This document shows, one piece after another, positions 9,168 to 18,459 of a stretch of 64,000 bases of DNA. The notes under the pieces were generated by a model. That model ran no database searches. It saw only the letters and a list, made by a program, of their open reading frames with translations, and had not been told where the DNA came from. How positions within the stretch are numbered: the first letter of the stretch is position 1; each line of letters begins with the position of its first letter. The stretch covers positions 124,001 through 188,000 of the forward strand of contig NZ_JACHEG010000001.1 in the NCBI RefSeq assembly GCF_014201355.1. Direction: 5' to 3'. The DNA is from Aliirhizobium wenxiniae (lineage in GTDB: Bacteria; Pseudomonadota; Alphaproteobacteria; Rhizobiales; Rhizobiaceae). Position numbers and translations under genes: made by a program.

Positions 9168-9284
9168 TTGTACATCGCGCCCGAAACCGAATACAAGTGC
9201 CGGAAAGGACGACGACGGCGGATCACCGCCCGCGTCAGGGTCGGACAGGGTCCGATGACGGCATTGACGGAGATGGGGCAGGCC

Positions 9285-9686
9285 ATGGGAATTCTAAAGC
9301 GCGGGATCGGATGTTTGTCTGTCGCGGCACCTCTGGCTCTATTGCCGCTGCTGGCCTCCTGCAACAGCCAGAGCTTTGCGCTTGACGACGGTATACCCAA
9401 CACCGCACCGCCGGCCGTGATTTCCCAGTCGAAGACCGAACGTGCACCGGGTCCGCTGGTCAAGAAGGATACCGGAACCTATCCGACCTTCGATCGCACA
9501 CTTCTTGCCGCCAATGAGCAGATCGAGGACGAGGATTACAACAAGTCCGAGCCCCGCATGGCAGCGCTCGCACGCGCCCGTCGCAGCGGCTCGATCAGCG
9601 AGGCCGAGTATAAAAGGCGTGTCGCCGAATACAGGAAACTGGCGGCCGATCACGGCACCGACGCGCTGAACGATATCTCTAAGTAA
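9285..9686 (+). CDS. Predicted small lipoprotein
   Basis: The protein has a lipoprotein signal peptide (MGILKRGIG, a hydrophobic core, then LPLLASC with Cys26 as the lipidation site), followed by a disordered Ala/Pro region. The C-terminal ~50 residues include RRSGSISEAEYKRRVAEYRKLA, resembling a SHOCT-like short helical motif. In-frame ATGs at 9255 and 9273 are alternative starts; 9285 gives the most compact signal peptide. It is divergent from phaC with about 117 bp between starts. The function is unknown. Confidence 0.75.
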   Translation: MGILKRGIGCLSVAAPLALLPLLASCNSQSFALDDGIPNTAPPAVISQSKTERAPGPLVKKDTGTYPTFDRTLLAANEQIEDEDYNKSEPRMAALARARRSGSISEAEYKRRVAEYRKLAADHGTDALNDISK

Positions 9687-9795
9687 CGCGTCGCCTGTCT
9701 TAGCACTTGCCTTTCGTCCTGTTTGGCCGCAAAGCAATCGGATGCGACACATTGATGTCGCTCAATTGCTGCTTCGTGCGCCAATGGGAAGAGAG

Positions 9796-11016
9796 ATGGA
9801 AGAGTTTCATAAAGTCCGCAGACTGCCGCCTTACGTTTTCGAACAGGTCAACCGTTTGAAGGCCAGCGCGCGAGCGGGTGGCGCGGACATTATCGATCTC
9901 GGCATGGGCAATCCGGACCTCCCGACGCCTAAGGCGATCGTCGACAAGCTGTGCGAAGTGGTTCAGGACCCGCGCACCCACCGTTATTCGTCCTCCAAGG
10001 GCATTCCGGGCCTTCGTCGTGCGCAGGCCGCCTATTATGCCCGCCGATTCGGTGTGAAGCTCAACCCAGATACCCAGGTTGTCGCGACCCTCGGGTCGAA
10101 GGAAGGCTTTGCCAACATGGCGCAGGCGATCACCGCGCCCGGCGATGTCATTCTTTGCCCTAACCCGACCTATCCGATTCACGCCTTCGGCTTCCTGATG
10201 GCAGGCGGTGTGATCCGCTCCATGTCGGTAGAGCCGGACGACAGCTTCTTCCCGCCGCTTGAGCGTGCGGTAAAGCACTCGATCCCCAAGCCGCTGGCGC
10301 TGATCATCAATTATCCGTCCAATCCGACGGCCTATGTGGCGAGCCTCGATTTCTACAAGGATGTCATCGCTTTCGCCAAGAAACACGACATCATCGTGTT
10401 GTCCGACCTTGCCTATTCCGAGATCTATTTCGACGACAACAACCCGCCGCCGTCGGTTCTTCAGGTTCCGGGCGCGATGGATGTCTGCGTCGAGTTCACC
10501 TCGATGTCGAAAACCTTCTCCATGCCGGGCTGGCGCATGGGCTTTGCCGTCGGCAACGAGCGCCTGATCGCAGCGCTGACGCGAGTGAAATCCTATCTGG
10601 ATTACGGCGCGTTCACACCGATCCAGGTTGCCGCGACCCACGCGCTGAACGGCGATGGTTCCGATATTGCGGAAGTCCGCAATGTCTACAAGCGTCGCCG
10701 CGACGTGATGGTCGACAGCTTCGGCAAGGCCGGTTTCGAAGTGCCGCCGCCGGCTGCCACCATGTTCGCCTGGGCAAAGATCCCGGAAAAGTTCCGTCAC
10801 CTCGGCTCGCTTGAATTTTCCAAGCTTCTCGTCGAAAAGGCTGATGTCGCGGTCGCTCCGGGCATCGGTTTCGGCGAAATGGGCGACGATTACGTGCGCC
10901 TCGCACTTGTCGAGAACGAGCACCGGATCCGCCAGGCGGCCCGTAATATCAAGAAGTTTTTCTCGACCGTCGACGAGACGATGCACAACGTCATTTCGTT
11001 GAATACGCATCGCTAA
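9796..11016 (+). CDS. Class I PLP aminotransferase, AlaC-like
   Basis: The 406-residue fold-type I aminotransferase closely follows E. coli AlaC (glutamate-pyruvate aminotransferase) as I recall it: RRLPPYVFEQV, IIDLGMGNPDLPTP, YSSSKGIPGLRRA, GSKEGFANM, NYPSNPTA, DLAYSEIYFD and the Schiff-base lysine in TSMSKTFSMPGWRMGF (Lys239). The start at 9796 follows GGGAAGAGAG; an in-frame ATG 54 bp upstream is less likely. It lies 71 bp upstream of hom and probably shares its transcript. Alanine synthesis is the likeliest role, although relatives are also annotated as LL-diaminopimelate or aspartate aminotransferases. Confidence 0.88.
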   Translation: MEEFHKVRRLPPYVFEQVNRLKASARAGGADIIDLGMGNPDLPTPKAIVDKLCEVVQDPRTHRYSSSKGIPGLRRAQAAYYARRFGVKLNPDTQVVATLGSKEGFANMAQAITAPGDVILCPNPTYPIHAFGFLMAGGVIRSMSVEPDDSFFPPLERAVKHSIPKPLALIINYPSNPTAYVASLDFYKDVIAFAKKHDIIVLSDLAYSEIYFDDNNPPPSVLQVPGAMDVCVEFTSMSKTFSMPGWRMGFAVGNERLIAALTRVKSYLDYGAFTPIQVAATHALNGDGSDIAEVRNVYKRRRDVMVDSFGKAGFEVPPPAATMFAWAKIPEKFRHLGSLEFSKLLVEKADVAVAPGIGFGEMGDDYVRLALVENEHRIRQAARNIKKFFSTVDETMHNVISLNTHR

Positions 11017-11087
11017 GTCGGTCATCGACCGTCATAATCCTCAAGCGGCCCGTTCGTGGCCGCTTTTTCAAACATCGGGAATGCGAA

Positions 11088-12407
11088 ATGGCAGACGCCC
11101 TCAAAGTCGGCATCGCGGGTCTTGGAACCGTGGGTGCTTCGCTGGTCAAGATCATCCAGACACGTGCCAATGAACTGGCCGTGACATGCGGACGAGCGAT
11201 CGAGATCACTGCCATTACCGCCCGCGACCGCAACCGTGACCGTGGCTTCGACATGTCCGGCATGGCGTGGTTCGAAACACCGGAAAAGCTTGCAGCCGAA
11301 GCCGATATCGATGTCTTCGTCGAGCTGATGGGTGGCGCCACGGGTGCCGCGGCCGATTCCGTCCGGATTGCACTGGAGCGCGGCCTGCACGTGGTGACCG
11401 CTAACAAGGCGCTTCTGGCGGCTTCTGGCGTCGAGCTTGCGACGATCGCCGAGGAGAAGGGCGCTCTCCTGAACTTCGAAGCCGCCGTTGCCGGTGGCAT
11501 CCCGGTCATCAAGGCGCTGCGTGAGAGCCTGACGGGAAACACCGTCTCGCGCGTCTATGGCATCATGAACGGCACCTGCAACTACATCCTTACCAAGATG
11601 GAGAAGGAAGGTCTGTCCTTTGCGGAATGCCTGAAGGAAGCCCAGCGTCTCGGTTATGCCGAAGCCGATCCCGCCTTCGATATCGAGGGTAATGACACGG
11701 CCCACAAGCTGGCGATCCTCACGACTCTTGCATTCGGCACAAAGATCGCAGCCGACGAGATCTATCTCGAAGGCATCACCAATATCTCGATCGACGACAT
11801 TCTGGCCGCTGCCGATCTCGGTTACCGCATCAAGCTGCTCGGCGTTGCCCAGCGCACCGAAAGCGGTATCGAGCAGCGCGTTCACCCGACCATGGTGCCG
11901 CATGACAGCGTGATCGCACAGGTCGACGGCGTCACCAATGCCGTGGCGATTGAATCCGATATCCTGGGCGAACTTCTGATGGTCGGCCCCGGCGCCGGCG
12001 GCAATGCGACTGCCTCGGCCGTGCTCGGCGACATTGCCGACATTGCCAAGAGCCAGCCCGGCGCGCAGCGCGTGCCTGTTCTGGGCACTCCGGCAGTCGC
12101 ACTCGCTCCCTACCAGAAGGCCCGGATGCGCAGCCATGAAGGCGGGTACTTCATCCGCCTGACGGTTGCCGACCGCACCGGCGTTTTTGCAAGCGTCGCG
12201 GCCCGCATGGCGGAGAACAATATTTCGCTGGAATCGATCGTCCAGCGGCCGAAGCCTGCGCAGACAGACACCTCCAAGACGATCATCCTCGTCACCCACG
12301 CCACCACCGAAGCATCGATCCGCAAGGCAGTCGAGGGGATCAAGCAGGAGACCTATCTCGTCGGCGAGCCGCAGGTGATCCGCATCGAGCGACCCCGCGC
12401 TTCCTGA
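11088..12407 (+). CDS. hom: Homoserine dehydrogenase
   Basis: The enzyme reduces aspartate semialdehyde to homoserine, the branch point to threonine and methionine. The 439-residue protein has an N-terminal NAD(P) fold (VGIAGLGTVGASL), the catalytic domain with VTANKALLA, EAAVAGGIPVIKALRESL, GIMNGTCNYILT and YAEADPAFDIEGNDTAHKLAIL, and a C-terminal ACT regulatory domain (residues ~350-430, FIRLTVADRTGVFASVAARMAENN). The ACT domain implies feedback control, normally by threonine. RBS GGGAATGCGAA precedes the ATG. Confidence 0.96.
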   Translation: MADALKVGIAGLGTVGASLVKIIQTRANELAVTCGRAIEITAITARDRNRDRGFDMSGMAWFETPEKLAAEADIDVFVELMGGATGAAADSVRIALERGLHVVTANKALLAASGVELATIAEEKGALLNFEAAVAGGIPVIKALRESLTGNTVSRVYGIMNGTCNYILTKMEKEGLSFAECLKEAQRLGYAEADPAFDIEGNDTAHKLAILTTLAFGTKIAADEIYLEGITNISIDDILAAADLGYRIKLLGVAQRTESGIEQRVHPTMVPHDSVIAQVDGVTNAVAIESDILGELLMVGPGAGGNATASAVLGDIADIAKSQPGAQRVPVLGTPAVALAPYQKARMRSHEGGYFIRLTVADRTGVFASVAARMAENNISLESIVQRPKPAQTDTSKTIILVTHATTEASIRKAVEGIKQETYLVGEPQVIRIERPRAS

Positions 12408-12609
12408 AAAATCTCGGGCCGGCTGCGTAACAACGGCCGAGAACAACAAGCCAAAGAGTAGCGTGTAAACCTGACAGGGTGCGATGCGCTTTGGCTCTAT
12501 TTTAGTATTTTGTGAAAATATTCCCGAATGACAGTTTGATGACTGGTCGCAGGGAGAAAATCACCGTACACTCTCCTCATTCACCATCGCAGGAGGAGGC
12601 GTTTGCGTG

Positions 12610-12831
12610 ATGTCTATTGATATGAGTGACGGCCTTTATGGCCGACCCAAGCGTCAGAGCGGGCACGGCAGTGTGCCGTATCTGAAGCTTGTTTATTCGT
12701 TCAACGAGGATCTGGTTGGCGAAGACGATGGCGAACCTGAAAGGGCGGGCTCATTTGTTGTCGCTATCCTCGCTGTCGCATCGGCGTCTATGTTCGCTGC
12801 AGTGTGGTTGTTGATTCACAACTGGCTCTGA
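12610..12831 (+). CDS. Small single-pass membrane protein of unknown function
   Basis: This 73-residue ORF has a polar, acidic N-terminal half (DLVGEDDGEPERAG) and one C-terminal hydrophobic helix (FVVAILAVASASMFAAVWLLI). A very strong Shine-Dalgarno (AGGAGGAGG at 12592) supports real translation; a GTG three bases upstream (12607) is an alternative start. It sits between hom and recJ, with recJ starting 46 bp later. I do not recognise the family. Confidence 0.7.
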   Translation: MSIDMSDGLYGRPKRQSGHGSVPYLKLVYSFNEDLVGEDDGEPERAGSFVVAILAVASASMFAAVWLLIHNWL

Positions 12832-12877
12832 CGCGAAAGCATTTCCGCTTCTGCACGTCGTCGGCTATGGATAGCCG

Positions 12878-14710
12878 ATGACGACAAAGACATTTACCGC
12901 TTTAACGCCCCAGGAACCCGCGGATCCCGTCCAGAGGGCATTTCTAGGTGTTGAGCGGTCTGCATCCGGGCAGCGCTGGATGTCCAGGCTCGATCAGGCA
13001 GCACAGAACCGTGCGCTGGCAATCGCCCAAATCCATGGAATTCCCGAGATCATCGCCCGTGTTCTTGCCGGCCGTGGCGTGGCTTTGGATGACGCTCCGG
13101 CATTTCTGGATCCGACCATCCGCTCGCTAATGCCCGATCCATTGACGCTGACGGATTGCGACAAGGCTTCGGCGCGAATTCTCGAAGCGATCCGGCGGCG
13201 CGAACGTGTCGCCATCTTCGGCGACTATGACGTCGACGGAGCCTCGTCTTCGGCGCTGCTTTATCGCTTCCTGAAACATTTCGACATCGATGCCGAAATC
13301 TATATTCCTGACCGCATATTCGAAGGCTACGGCCCGAATGCTGCCGCCATGGAACAGTTGATCGCACGCGGTGCGAGCCTGATTGTCACCGTCGACTGTG
13401 GTTCGACCAGCCACGAATCGCTTGCCGCCGCCGCGGCGAAGGGATGTGACGTCGTGGTGATCGATCATCACCAGGTAGGAACCGAACTGCCGAAAGCGGT
13501 CGCGCTCGTCAATCCCAATCGCGAAGACGATTTGTCGGGGCAGGGACATCTATGTGCCGCCGGCGTAGTGTTTCTGGTTCTTGTAGCCACCGCGCGTCTT
13601 CTGCGTGAAGCCGGAGACCGACGAGCGGCAAATCTCGATCTTCTTGCATGGATCGATCTCGTGGCGCTCGCGACAGTGTGTGATGTTGTGCCGCTCAAGG
13701 GGTTGAACCGAGCTTACGTGGTCAAGGGGCTGATTGCGGCCCGCCATATGACAAATCTCGGCCTCGCGGCACTTTTCAGGAAGGCCGGCCTATCGGGACC
13801 GGTTACGCCTTATCATTTCGGTTTTCTCATAGGTCCGCGCATCAATGCCGGCGGACGCATCAGCGATGCAGCGCTCGGCAGCCGCCTCCTGACCTTGGAA
13901 GACAGCGTGCAGGCAGAGGAAATCGCAGCCCGCCTCGACGAACTCAACCGGGATCGCCAAGCGATGGAAGCGGCGATGCTCGCCGAAGCGGAAGCCGAAG
14001 TGCTGGCCGAATATGGAGACGGCGAGGGCGCCAATGTTCTGGTCACTGCACATGAAGGCTGGCATCCCGGCATCGTCGGTTTGCTTGCAGCTAGGCTGAA
14101 GGAGAAATTCAAGCGCCCGGCTTTCGCGATCGCCTTCGATTCGCAAGGGAAAGGCACCGGCTCCGGCCGCTCTATCAATGGTTTCGACATGGGCCATATG
14201 GTGCGCGCGGCCGTGGAAGACGGCCTGCTGGTGAAAGGTGGCGGTCATGCCATGGCAGCTGGCCTCACTGTTGAGCGCAGCAAGTTGGGAGCGCTGAGGG
14301 CATTTTTTGAGGAGAGCGCCGCCTCGCGCGTGCCGTCTCTTGTCTCGAGCCACTCATTGAAGATCGACGGCGCTCTGTCGGCATCAGGTGCGACCCTCGA
14401 CCTTTTCGACCAGCTGGAAAAAGCCGGGCCCTATGGGTCGGGTCATCCGCAGCCGATCTTCGCCATTCCCTCCCATCGCCTGAGGGATGTCCGTCCGGTG
14501 GGCACCGCTCATATCAAGATCACGCTGGAAGCAATGGACGGCTCACGCCTGGATGGGATCGCTTTCCGTGCCGCAGAGACACCTCTGGGCGACCTCCTGA
14601 TGAAATCCCGCGGCCTGCAGATCCATGCCGCTGGAAGCCTTAGCGCGGACTATTGGCAGGGCAGTCGACGGATACAGTTGCGCCTGCTGGATGCAGTGCT
14701 GGCAAAATGA
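12878..14710 (+). CDS. recJ: Single-stranded-DNA-specific exonuclease RecJ
   Basis: The enzyme is a 5'-3' ssDNA exonuclease of recombination and mismatch repair. The 610-residue protein has the DHH-family motifs in order: FGDYDVDGASSSALL (residues ~110-125), TVDCGSTSHE, VVIDHHQ, PRINAGGRISDA, and the DHHA1 motif KGGGHAMAAG near residue 453. A C-terminal OB-like region follows. The ATG at 12878 gives a slightly long N-terminus; no better start is obvious. Confidence 0.95.
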   Translation: MTTKTFTALTPQEPADPVQRAFLGVERSASGQRWMSRLDQAAQNRALAIAQIHGIPEIIARVLAGRGVALDDAPAFLDPTIRSLMPDPLTLTDCDKASARILEAIRRRERVAIFGDYDVDGASSSALLYRFLKHFDIDAEIYIPDRIFEGYGPNAAAMEQLIARGASLIVTVDCGSTSHESLAAAAAKGCDVVVIDHHQVGTELPKAVALVNPNREDDLSGQGHLCAAGVVFLVLVATARLLREAGDRRAANLDLLAWIDLVALATVCDVVPLKGLNRAYVVKGLIAARHMTNLGLAALFRKAGLSGPVTPYHFGFLIGPRINAGGRISDAALGSRLLTLEDSVQAEEIAARLDELNRDRQAMEAAMLAEAEAEVLAEYGDGEGANVLVTAHEGWHPGIVGLLAARLKEKFKRPAFAIAFDSQGKGTGSGRSINGFDMGHMVRAAVEDGLLVKGGGHAMAAGLTVERSKLGALRAFFEESAASRVPSLVSSHSLKIDGALSASGATLDLFDQLEKAGPYGSGHPQPIFAIPSHRLRDVRPVGTAHIKITLEAMDGSRLDGIAFRAAETPLGDLLMKSRGLQIHAAGSLSADYWQGSRRIQLRLLDAVLAK

Positions 14711-14735
14711 TTTTCCGATTTTTGGGGTAAGAAAG

Positions 14736-14810
14736 TGGCACGCCCTAGGGGAGTCGAACCCCTCTTTTCAGAATGAAAATCTGACGTCCTAACCGATAGA
14801 CGAAGGGCGC
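14736..14810 (-). tRNA. tRNA-Glu (UUC), copy 1
   Basis: The minus strand folds as a 75-nt tRNA: acceptor GCGCCCT/AGGGCGT (with a G1-U72 pair), anticodon stem TCAGA/TCTGA around TTTTCAT with anticodon TTC, T arm GAGGGGTTCGACTCCCC, and a genome-encoded CCA (14736-14738). It is identical to the copies at 14951 and 15167. Confidence 0.96.
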
Positions 14811-14950
14811 GTGCGGTGAGCGCTCTCATAGGGGGGAAGAGCGAATATCGCAAGCGAAAAATGCGTGTCTTCGCCATCTTGTGCAGAAAAACAAAAATAT
14901 CCACAAAGCCGAATAGGCTCGCTTGAACAATGACTTGGCGGAGGGGGGAG

Positions 14951-15025
14951 TGGCACGCCCTAGGGGAGTCGAACCCCTCTTTTCAGAATGAAAATCTGAC
15001 GTCCTAACCGATAGACGAAGGGCGC
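14951..15025 (-). tRNA. tRNA-Glu (UUC), copy 2
   Basis: It is base-for-base the same 75-nt tRNA as at 14736-14810, with anticodon TTC and encoded CCA. It is offset by 215 bp from copy 1. Confidence 0.96.
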
Positions 15026-15166
15026 GTGCTGTGGCGCCCTTATAGGGGCGTCGATTGAAGACCGCAAGCGCAAAAATGCACTTTTCAAAGGTCAAATTAA
15101 GAAAAATTCCAAACTGCCATCAGATGGTAATTGGGTAATTCTAACAATGACTTGGCGGAGGGGGAG

Positions 15167-15241
15167 TGGCACGCCCTAGGGGAGTCGAACCCCTCTTTTC
15201 AGAATGAAAATCTGACGTCCTAACCGATAGACGAAGGGCGC
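15167..15241 (-). tRNA. tRNA-Glu (UUC), copy 3
   Basis: It is identical in sequence to the other two copies, with anticodon TTC and encoded CCA. It is offset by 216 bp from copy 2. As the rightmost copy it is transcribed first on the minus strand. Confidence 0.96.
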
Positions 15242-15358
15242 GTGCTGTGGTGCCTTATAGAGAGGGGATTTATTTCCCGCAAGCTGCAAAACGATCTTTT
15301 TTGCAAAAAAATGACAAGCGGTAGAAACTTGTGTGAAACAAGAGAAGCGCTCGTGAAA

Positions 15359-15967
15359 TCAGCAGCTTATCATGTTTCCATTGGCGTCGTTGCCACAAGC
15401 GACGGGCGTACCGGTGCTGAATACGCTGCGCGTCATTGCGTTCACGCCGCCAGCCGGCATGGCTCTTGCTGCAGGATAGGGGGAATCGAGCGCAGTCGAG
15501 CCGGTCGTCGTTGTCGCCGCCATTTCCGGGCCAGCCGCCTGGGCGTGCCCGGAAAAGATGCTTGTATTGCCGGCACGCACGCCGGTCGGTTCGGTTACCG
15601 CGCCTGCGATCGATGCCTGGAGGGGCGAATAGGTCTGTGTCAGCGCGTTGTGGGTGGGCGTGCCGCCGGCAATTGCCCGCATGCCCATAACCTGCGTTCC
15701 CTTCTGAGGGATCTTGCGGCCATGTGCGGTTGTCACCATCGGATCGACATAAGCGCTTTGGGAGCCTGTTGTCGCGGTTCCGCCCCTTGCGAGCATGTCG
15801 ACCGCCGCCGCTGCGGTATCCGCCTGGCTCGCATCATCTGCCTCGGCCACTTTTTTTGTCGTGGCGCAACTGCCGAGCAGGGTGATCAGAATTCCGGTCA
15901 GCGCAATCTGCCTGATGACGGTGCCTGTGGCGGAACGGGAAAAATGGGCGGGAAATATGGTCGTCAA
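15359..15967 (-). CDS. Predicted lipoprotein, low-complexity
   Basis: From a TTG start at 15967 (preceded by GGAAGG) the 202-residue protein begins with a 33-residue signal peptide ending in the lipobox ITLLGSC. The mature part is Ala/Thr/Gly-rich and probably unstructured. It ends with two Cys in CGNDANGNMISC, which could form a disulfide. An ATG at 16027 would give an unusually long, charged leader, so I prefer the TTG. It is probably in the outer membrane or periplasm. No family is recognised. Confidence 0.65.
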   Translation of the reverse strand: MTTIFPAHFSRSATGTVIRQIALTGILITLLGSCATTKKVAEADDASQADTAAAAVDMLARGGTATTGSQSAYVDPMVTTAHGRKIPQKGTQVMGMRAIAGGTPTHNALTQTYSPLQASIAGAVTEPTGVRAGNTSIFSGHAQAAGPEMAATTTTGSTALDSPYPAARAMPAGGVNAMTRSVFSTGTPVACGNDANGNMISC

Positions 15968-16093
15968 CGCTCTGGCCTTCCGGCTGGTGAGAAAGATTGA
16001 AGCCGCGAATCGCGTATCTTCAATCATCACCTTTAAGCTTGCGTGGACCCTGAGTGGTTGACGGCGACACGAATGCGCCGCCGTCAAAAGTCA

Positions 16094-16534
16094 TTACCAG
16101 CTGCCGATATTCGGCATCGAAGCCCATGGCTCAGCAACCGGAAGATTGCCGCCTTTCTGGAGGATTTCGAATGAGATGCCATCCGGAGAACGCACAAAGG
16201 CCATGCGACCTTCGCGCGGTGGCCGGTTGATGGTCACGCCGTTCTTCTGCAGATGCTCGCAATATTCATAGATATTGTCGACTTCGTAGGCGAGATGGCC
16301 GAAATTTCGGCCGCCCGTATAGTCCTCGGTGTCCCAGTTATAGGTGAGTTCCAGGCAGGGTGCCTGATTGGCTGTCGCCTGATCGATATCGTCGCCTGCC
16401 GCGAGGAAAACGAGGGTGAACCGGCCCTTTTCGTTTTCGATTCGGCGGACTTCTTTCAGGCCGAGCAAAGTTGTATAAAAATGAAGGGAGGCATCCAGGT
16501 CTTTGACCCGGACCATAGTGTGGAGATATCGCAT
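16094..16534 (-). CDS. gloA: Lactoylglutathione lyase (glyoxalase I)
   Basis: The enzyme isomerises the methylglyoxal-glutathione hemithioacetal to S-lactoylglutathione. The 146-residue protein has the four metal ligands in the expected places: His5 ([10 protein letters not shown]), Glu in LELTYNWD, His in [10 protein letters not shown] and Glu in ISFEILQKG. The start at 16534 follows GAGGGATCC; the longer open frame lacks family similarity. Length and residues fit the Ni-dependent bacterial type. Confidence 0.94.
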   Translation of the reverse strand: MRYLHTMVRVKDLDASLHFYTTLLGLKEVRRIENEKGRFTLVFLAAGDDIDQATANQAPCLELTYNWDTEDYTGGRNFGHLAYEVDNIYEYCEHLQKNGVTINRPPREGRMAFVRSPDGISFEILQKGGNLPVAEPWASMPNIGSW

Positions 16535-16729
16535 TTGGATCCCTCGATTTAAGCGTTTTCGCCACCTTCGATATGGAACAGCCGCCAGCCTGGAGCAAGC
16601 CACCGCGAATAGAAAGGACGTGAATAAGAAGAACACGAGACTTGCGCTGGACGGTTGGCGCAATGTTAATCTATCCTCTAAGAATCAGTTAACCGTCATG
16701 TGTGGCGCGTAACCGAGGGGCCGACAGGT

Positions 16730-17308
16730 ATGGCAGACAGAATGTCATCGAAGGGCATTGCCAGTTTCGAAGAATTTGCGGGTGAACCGGTTGATCTGAT
16801 CGAGATTACCGGCGTCGTGAAATGGTTCGACGTGGCCAAGGGCTTCGGCTTCATCGTGCCGGACAACGGCATGCAGGACGTGTTGCTGCACGTGACCTGC
16901 CTGCGCCGCGACGGATATCAGACCATTCTCGAAGGCACACGCATCGTGGCGATGATCCAGCGACGCGATCGCGGTTATCAGGCCTTCCGCATCCTTTCCA
17001 TGGACCAGTCGACGGCAGTTCATCCATCACAGATGCCGCCGGTGCGCACTCATGTGCAGGTGACGGCGACGAGCGGTCTGGAGCGTGCACTGGTCAAGTG
17101 GTTCAACCGCACCAAAGGGTTCGGCTTCCTGACCCGCGGCGAGGGCACCGAGGATATATTTGTTCACATGGAAACATTGCGCCGCTTCGGCCTGACAGAA
17201 TTGAGGCCGGGGCAGGTCGTTCTGGTGCGCTTCGGGCCTGGCGACAAGGGGTTGATGGCAGCCGAAATCCATCCTGATAATGTCGTGCCCACAAACCGGT
17301 CACATTGA
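16730..17308 (+). CDS. Double cold-shock-domain protein
   Basis: The 192-residue protein has two cold-shock domains. The first (residues ~22-85) has [16 protein letters not shown] and DVLLHV; the second (~115-180) has [16 protein letters not shown] and DIFVHM, both with RNP1- and RNP2-like aromatic motifs. Two-domain Csp proteins are typical of alphaproteobacteria and bind single-stranded nucleic acid. The start at 16730 follows GAGGGG. Its TGA overlaps the next gene's ATG (TGATG), suggesting translational coupling. Confidence 0.92.
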   Translation: MADRMSSKGIASFEEFAGEPVDLIEITGVVKWFDVAKGFGFIVPDNGMQDVLLHVTCLRRDGYQTILEGTRIVAMIQRRDRGYQAFRILSMDQSTAVHPSQMPPVRTHVQVTATSGLERALVKWFNRTKGFGFLTRGEGTEDIFVHMETLRRFGLTELRPGQVVLVRFGPGDKGLMAAEIHPDNVVPTNRSH

Positions 17309-17820
17309 TGTTTGCAACAGTTCGGTCAGAAACCAAGAATATCATGAAAGGCGCCTTGATGGCGCTTTTCTTCGTTTTTGTTGCCGCCGGCGCGTCATCG
17401 CAGACGGCGCAGGCGCAACAGGATATCGTTTTTCCACGATCCGAGCTGTCCATTCGCACCGCCGGCGGCAAGACTTATCCTTTCACGATCGAACTTGCGC
17501 TCAACGACGCGCAACGCGAACACGGCCTGATGTTCCGCAAGCAGATGGACACCAATCACGGTATGCTCTTCGATTTCGGAGCGGAACGTCAGGTGTCCAT
17601 GTGGATGGAGAATACGGTTCTGGCGCTCGATATGGTCTTCATCCGGACTGACGGGTCGATCGCCCATATCCGTGAAAACGCGGTGCCTTTCTCTCGCGAT
17701 ATAATCGATTCGCGTGGCCCGGTGAAATACGTGCTGGAACTCAATGCCGGCCGCACCAGAGCCCTTGGCATCAAGGTCGGCGACAAGGTAATCGGCAAGC
17801 CTTTGCACAATGGCGGCTGA
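17308..17820 (+). CDS. DUF192 family exported protein
   Basis: The 170-residue protein has an N-terminal signal sequence (hydrophobic ALMALFFVFVAAGA, cleavage likely after AQA) and a DUF192 domain: FTIELALNDAQREHGLMFRKQM, GMLFDFGAERQVSMWMENTVLALDMVFIRTDGSI and the terminal ALGIKVGDKVIG. The family is a small periplasmic beta fold of uncertain function. The start overlaps the csp stop; an ATG at 17344 would also give a good signal peptide. Confidence 0.88.
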   Translation: MFATVRSETKNIMKGALMALFFVFVAAGASSQTAQAQQDIVFPRSELSIRTAGGKTYPFTIELALNDAQREHGLMFRKQMDTNHGMLFDFGAERQVSMWMENTVLALDMVFIRTDGSIAHIRENAVPFSRDIIDSRGPVKYVLELNAGRTRALGIKVGDKVIGKPLHNGG

Positions 17821-17967
17821 TTGCTGAGTTCGCGGAAACCACTTTAAAAAACCATCCCGACCATAGCTTAAAGACAGTCAACACAACAAGTTGCTGCTGT
17901 TTCGCAACAAAACGCGTTGAGATAAGCGCGTAAGCGCTTCAGAACAGATGATTTTTTGGGAAATAAA

Positions 17968-18044
<77 letters not shown>

Positions 18045-18459
18045 TGCCAAGGTGAAGGCGAGATACACGGTTCCTGGGCAGGCCGCAACTGCAAAAATAG
18101 ACATTCTACAAGACAGGGTACTTCAATCTGCGGATAGGAGGATATTTTCGGCTTATGAGCGCAAATCTCCTGCCCGATAACGAAGGATTACCCGGCTGTT
18201 CTGATACGGTCTGTTTTGTTTGCGGAAAGAAAGAAGTGACAGAATTCGCCGCGCCAGTCCCGGTCCGCCGCCTCGGTCCGGTGGGTGGTGGGTGAATTCT
18301 GTTAGATAAGGCTAATATAAAATCCGATCAAATCCAACCCTGCCGTGCACCAAAATCTCTTCGATGAAAATTCTTGATGACAATCATGGTCTTCGGTTGG
18401 TGGTTTTTGCGCGGCCGGTCATCTAAGAAGAATTGTCCTCCCATCAACGGATACCCGCC
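18045..18459. other. Intergenic region between tRNA-Pro and pdxJ
   Basis: These 415 bp hold no convincing ORF. The main structure is the inverted repeat at 18240-18301, listed separately. The rest has no feature I can name. Confidence 0.6.
18240..18301. repeat. 11-bp inverted repeat enclosing a GC-rich loop
   Basis: CAGAATTCGCC (18240-18250) pairs with GGTGAATTCTG (18291-18301), 10 of 11 Watson-Crick plus one G-U. The 40-nt interior is C-rich in its first half and G-rich in its second, so the transcript should fold strongly. It lies 158 bp upstream of the pdxJ start. It could be a leader structure or part of a small RNA. Confidence 0.6.

Larger units (their letters stand above)
14736..15241 (-). 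repeat. Tandem array of three tRNA-Glu genes
   Basis: Three identical tRNA-Glu units start every 215-216 bp. Copies 2 and 3 also share flanks: AACAATGACTTGGCGGAGGG before the CCA side and GCGTGCTGTGG on the other side. The spacers elsewhere have diverged. This fits tandem duplication with the tRNA kept identical. Confidence 0.9.

Noticed and set aside
9700-11025. 441-codon minus-strand frame opposite the aminotransferase
   Set aside because: The plus-strand aminotransferase has full PLP-enzyme motifs; the antisense frame has none.
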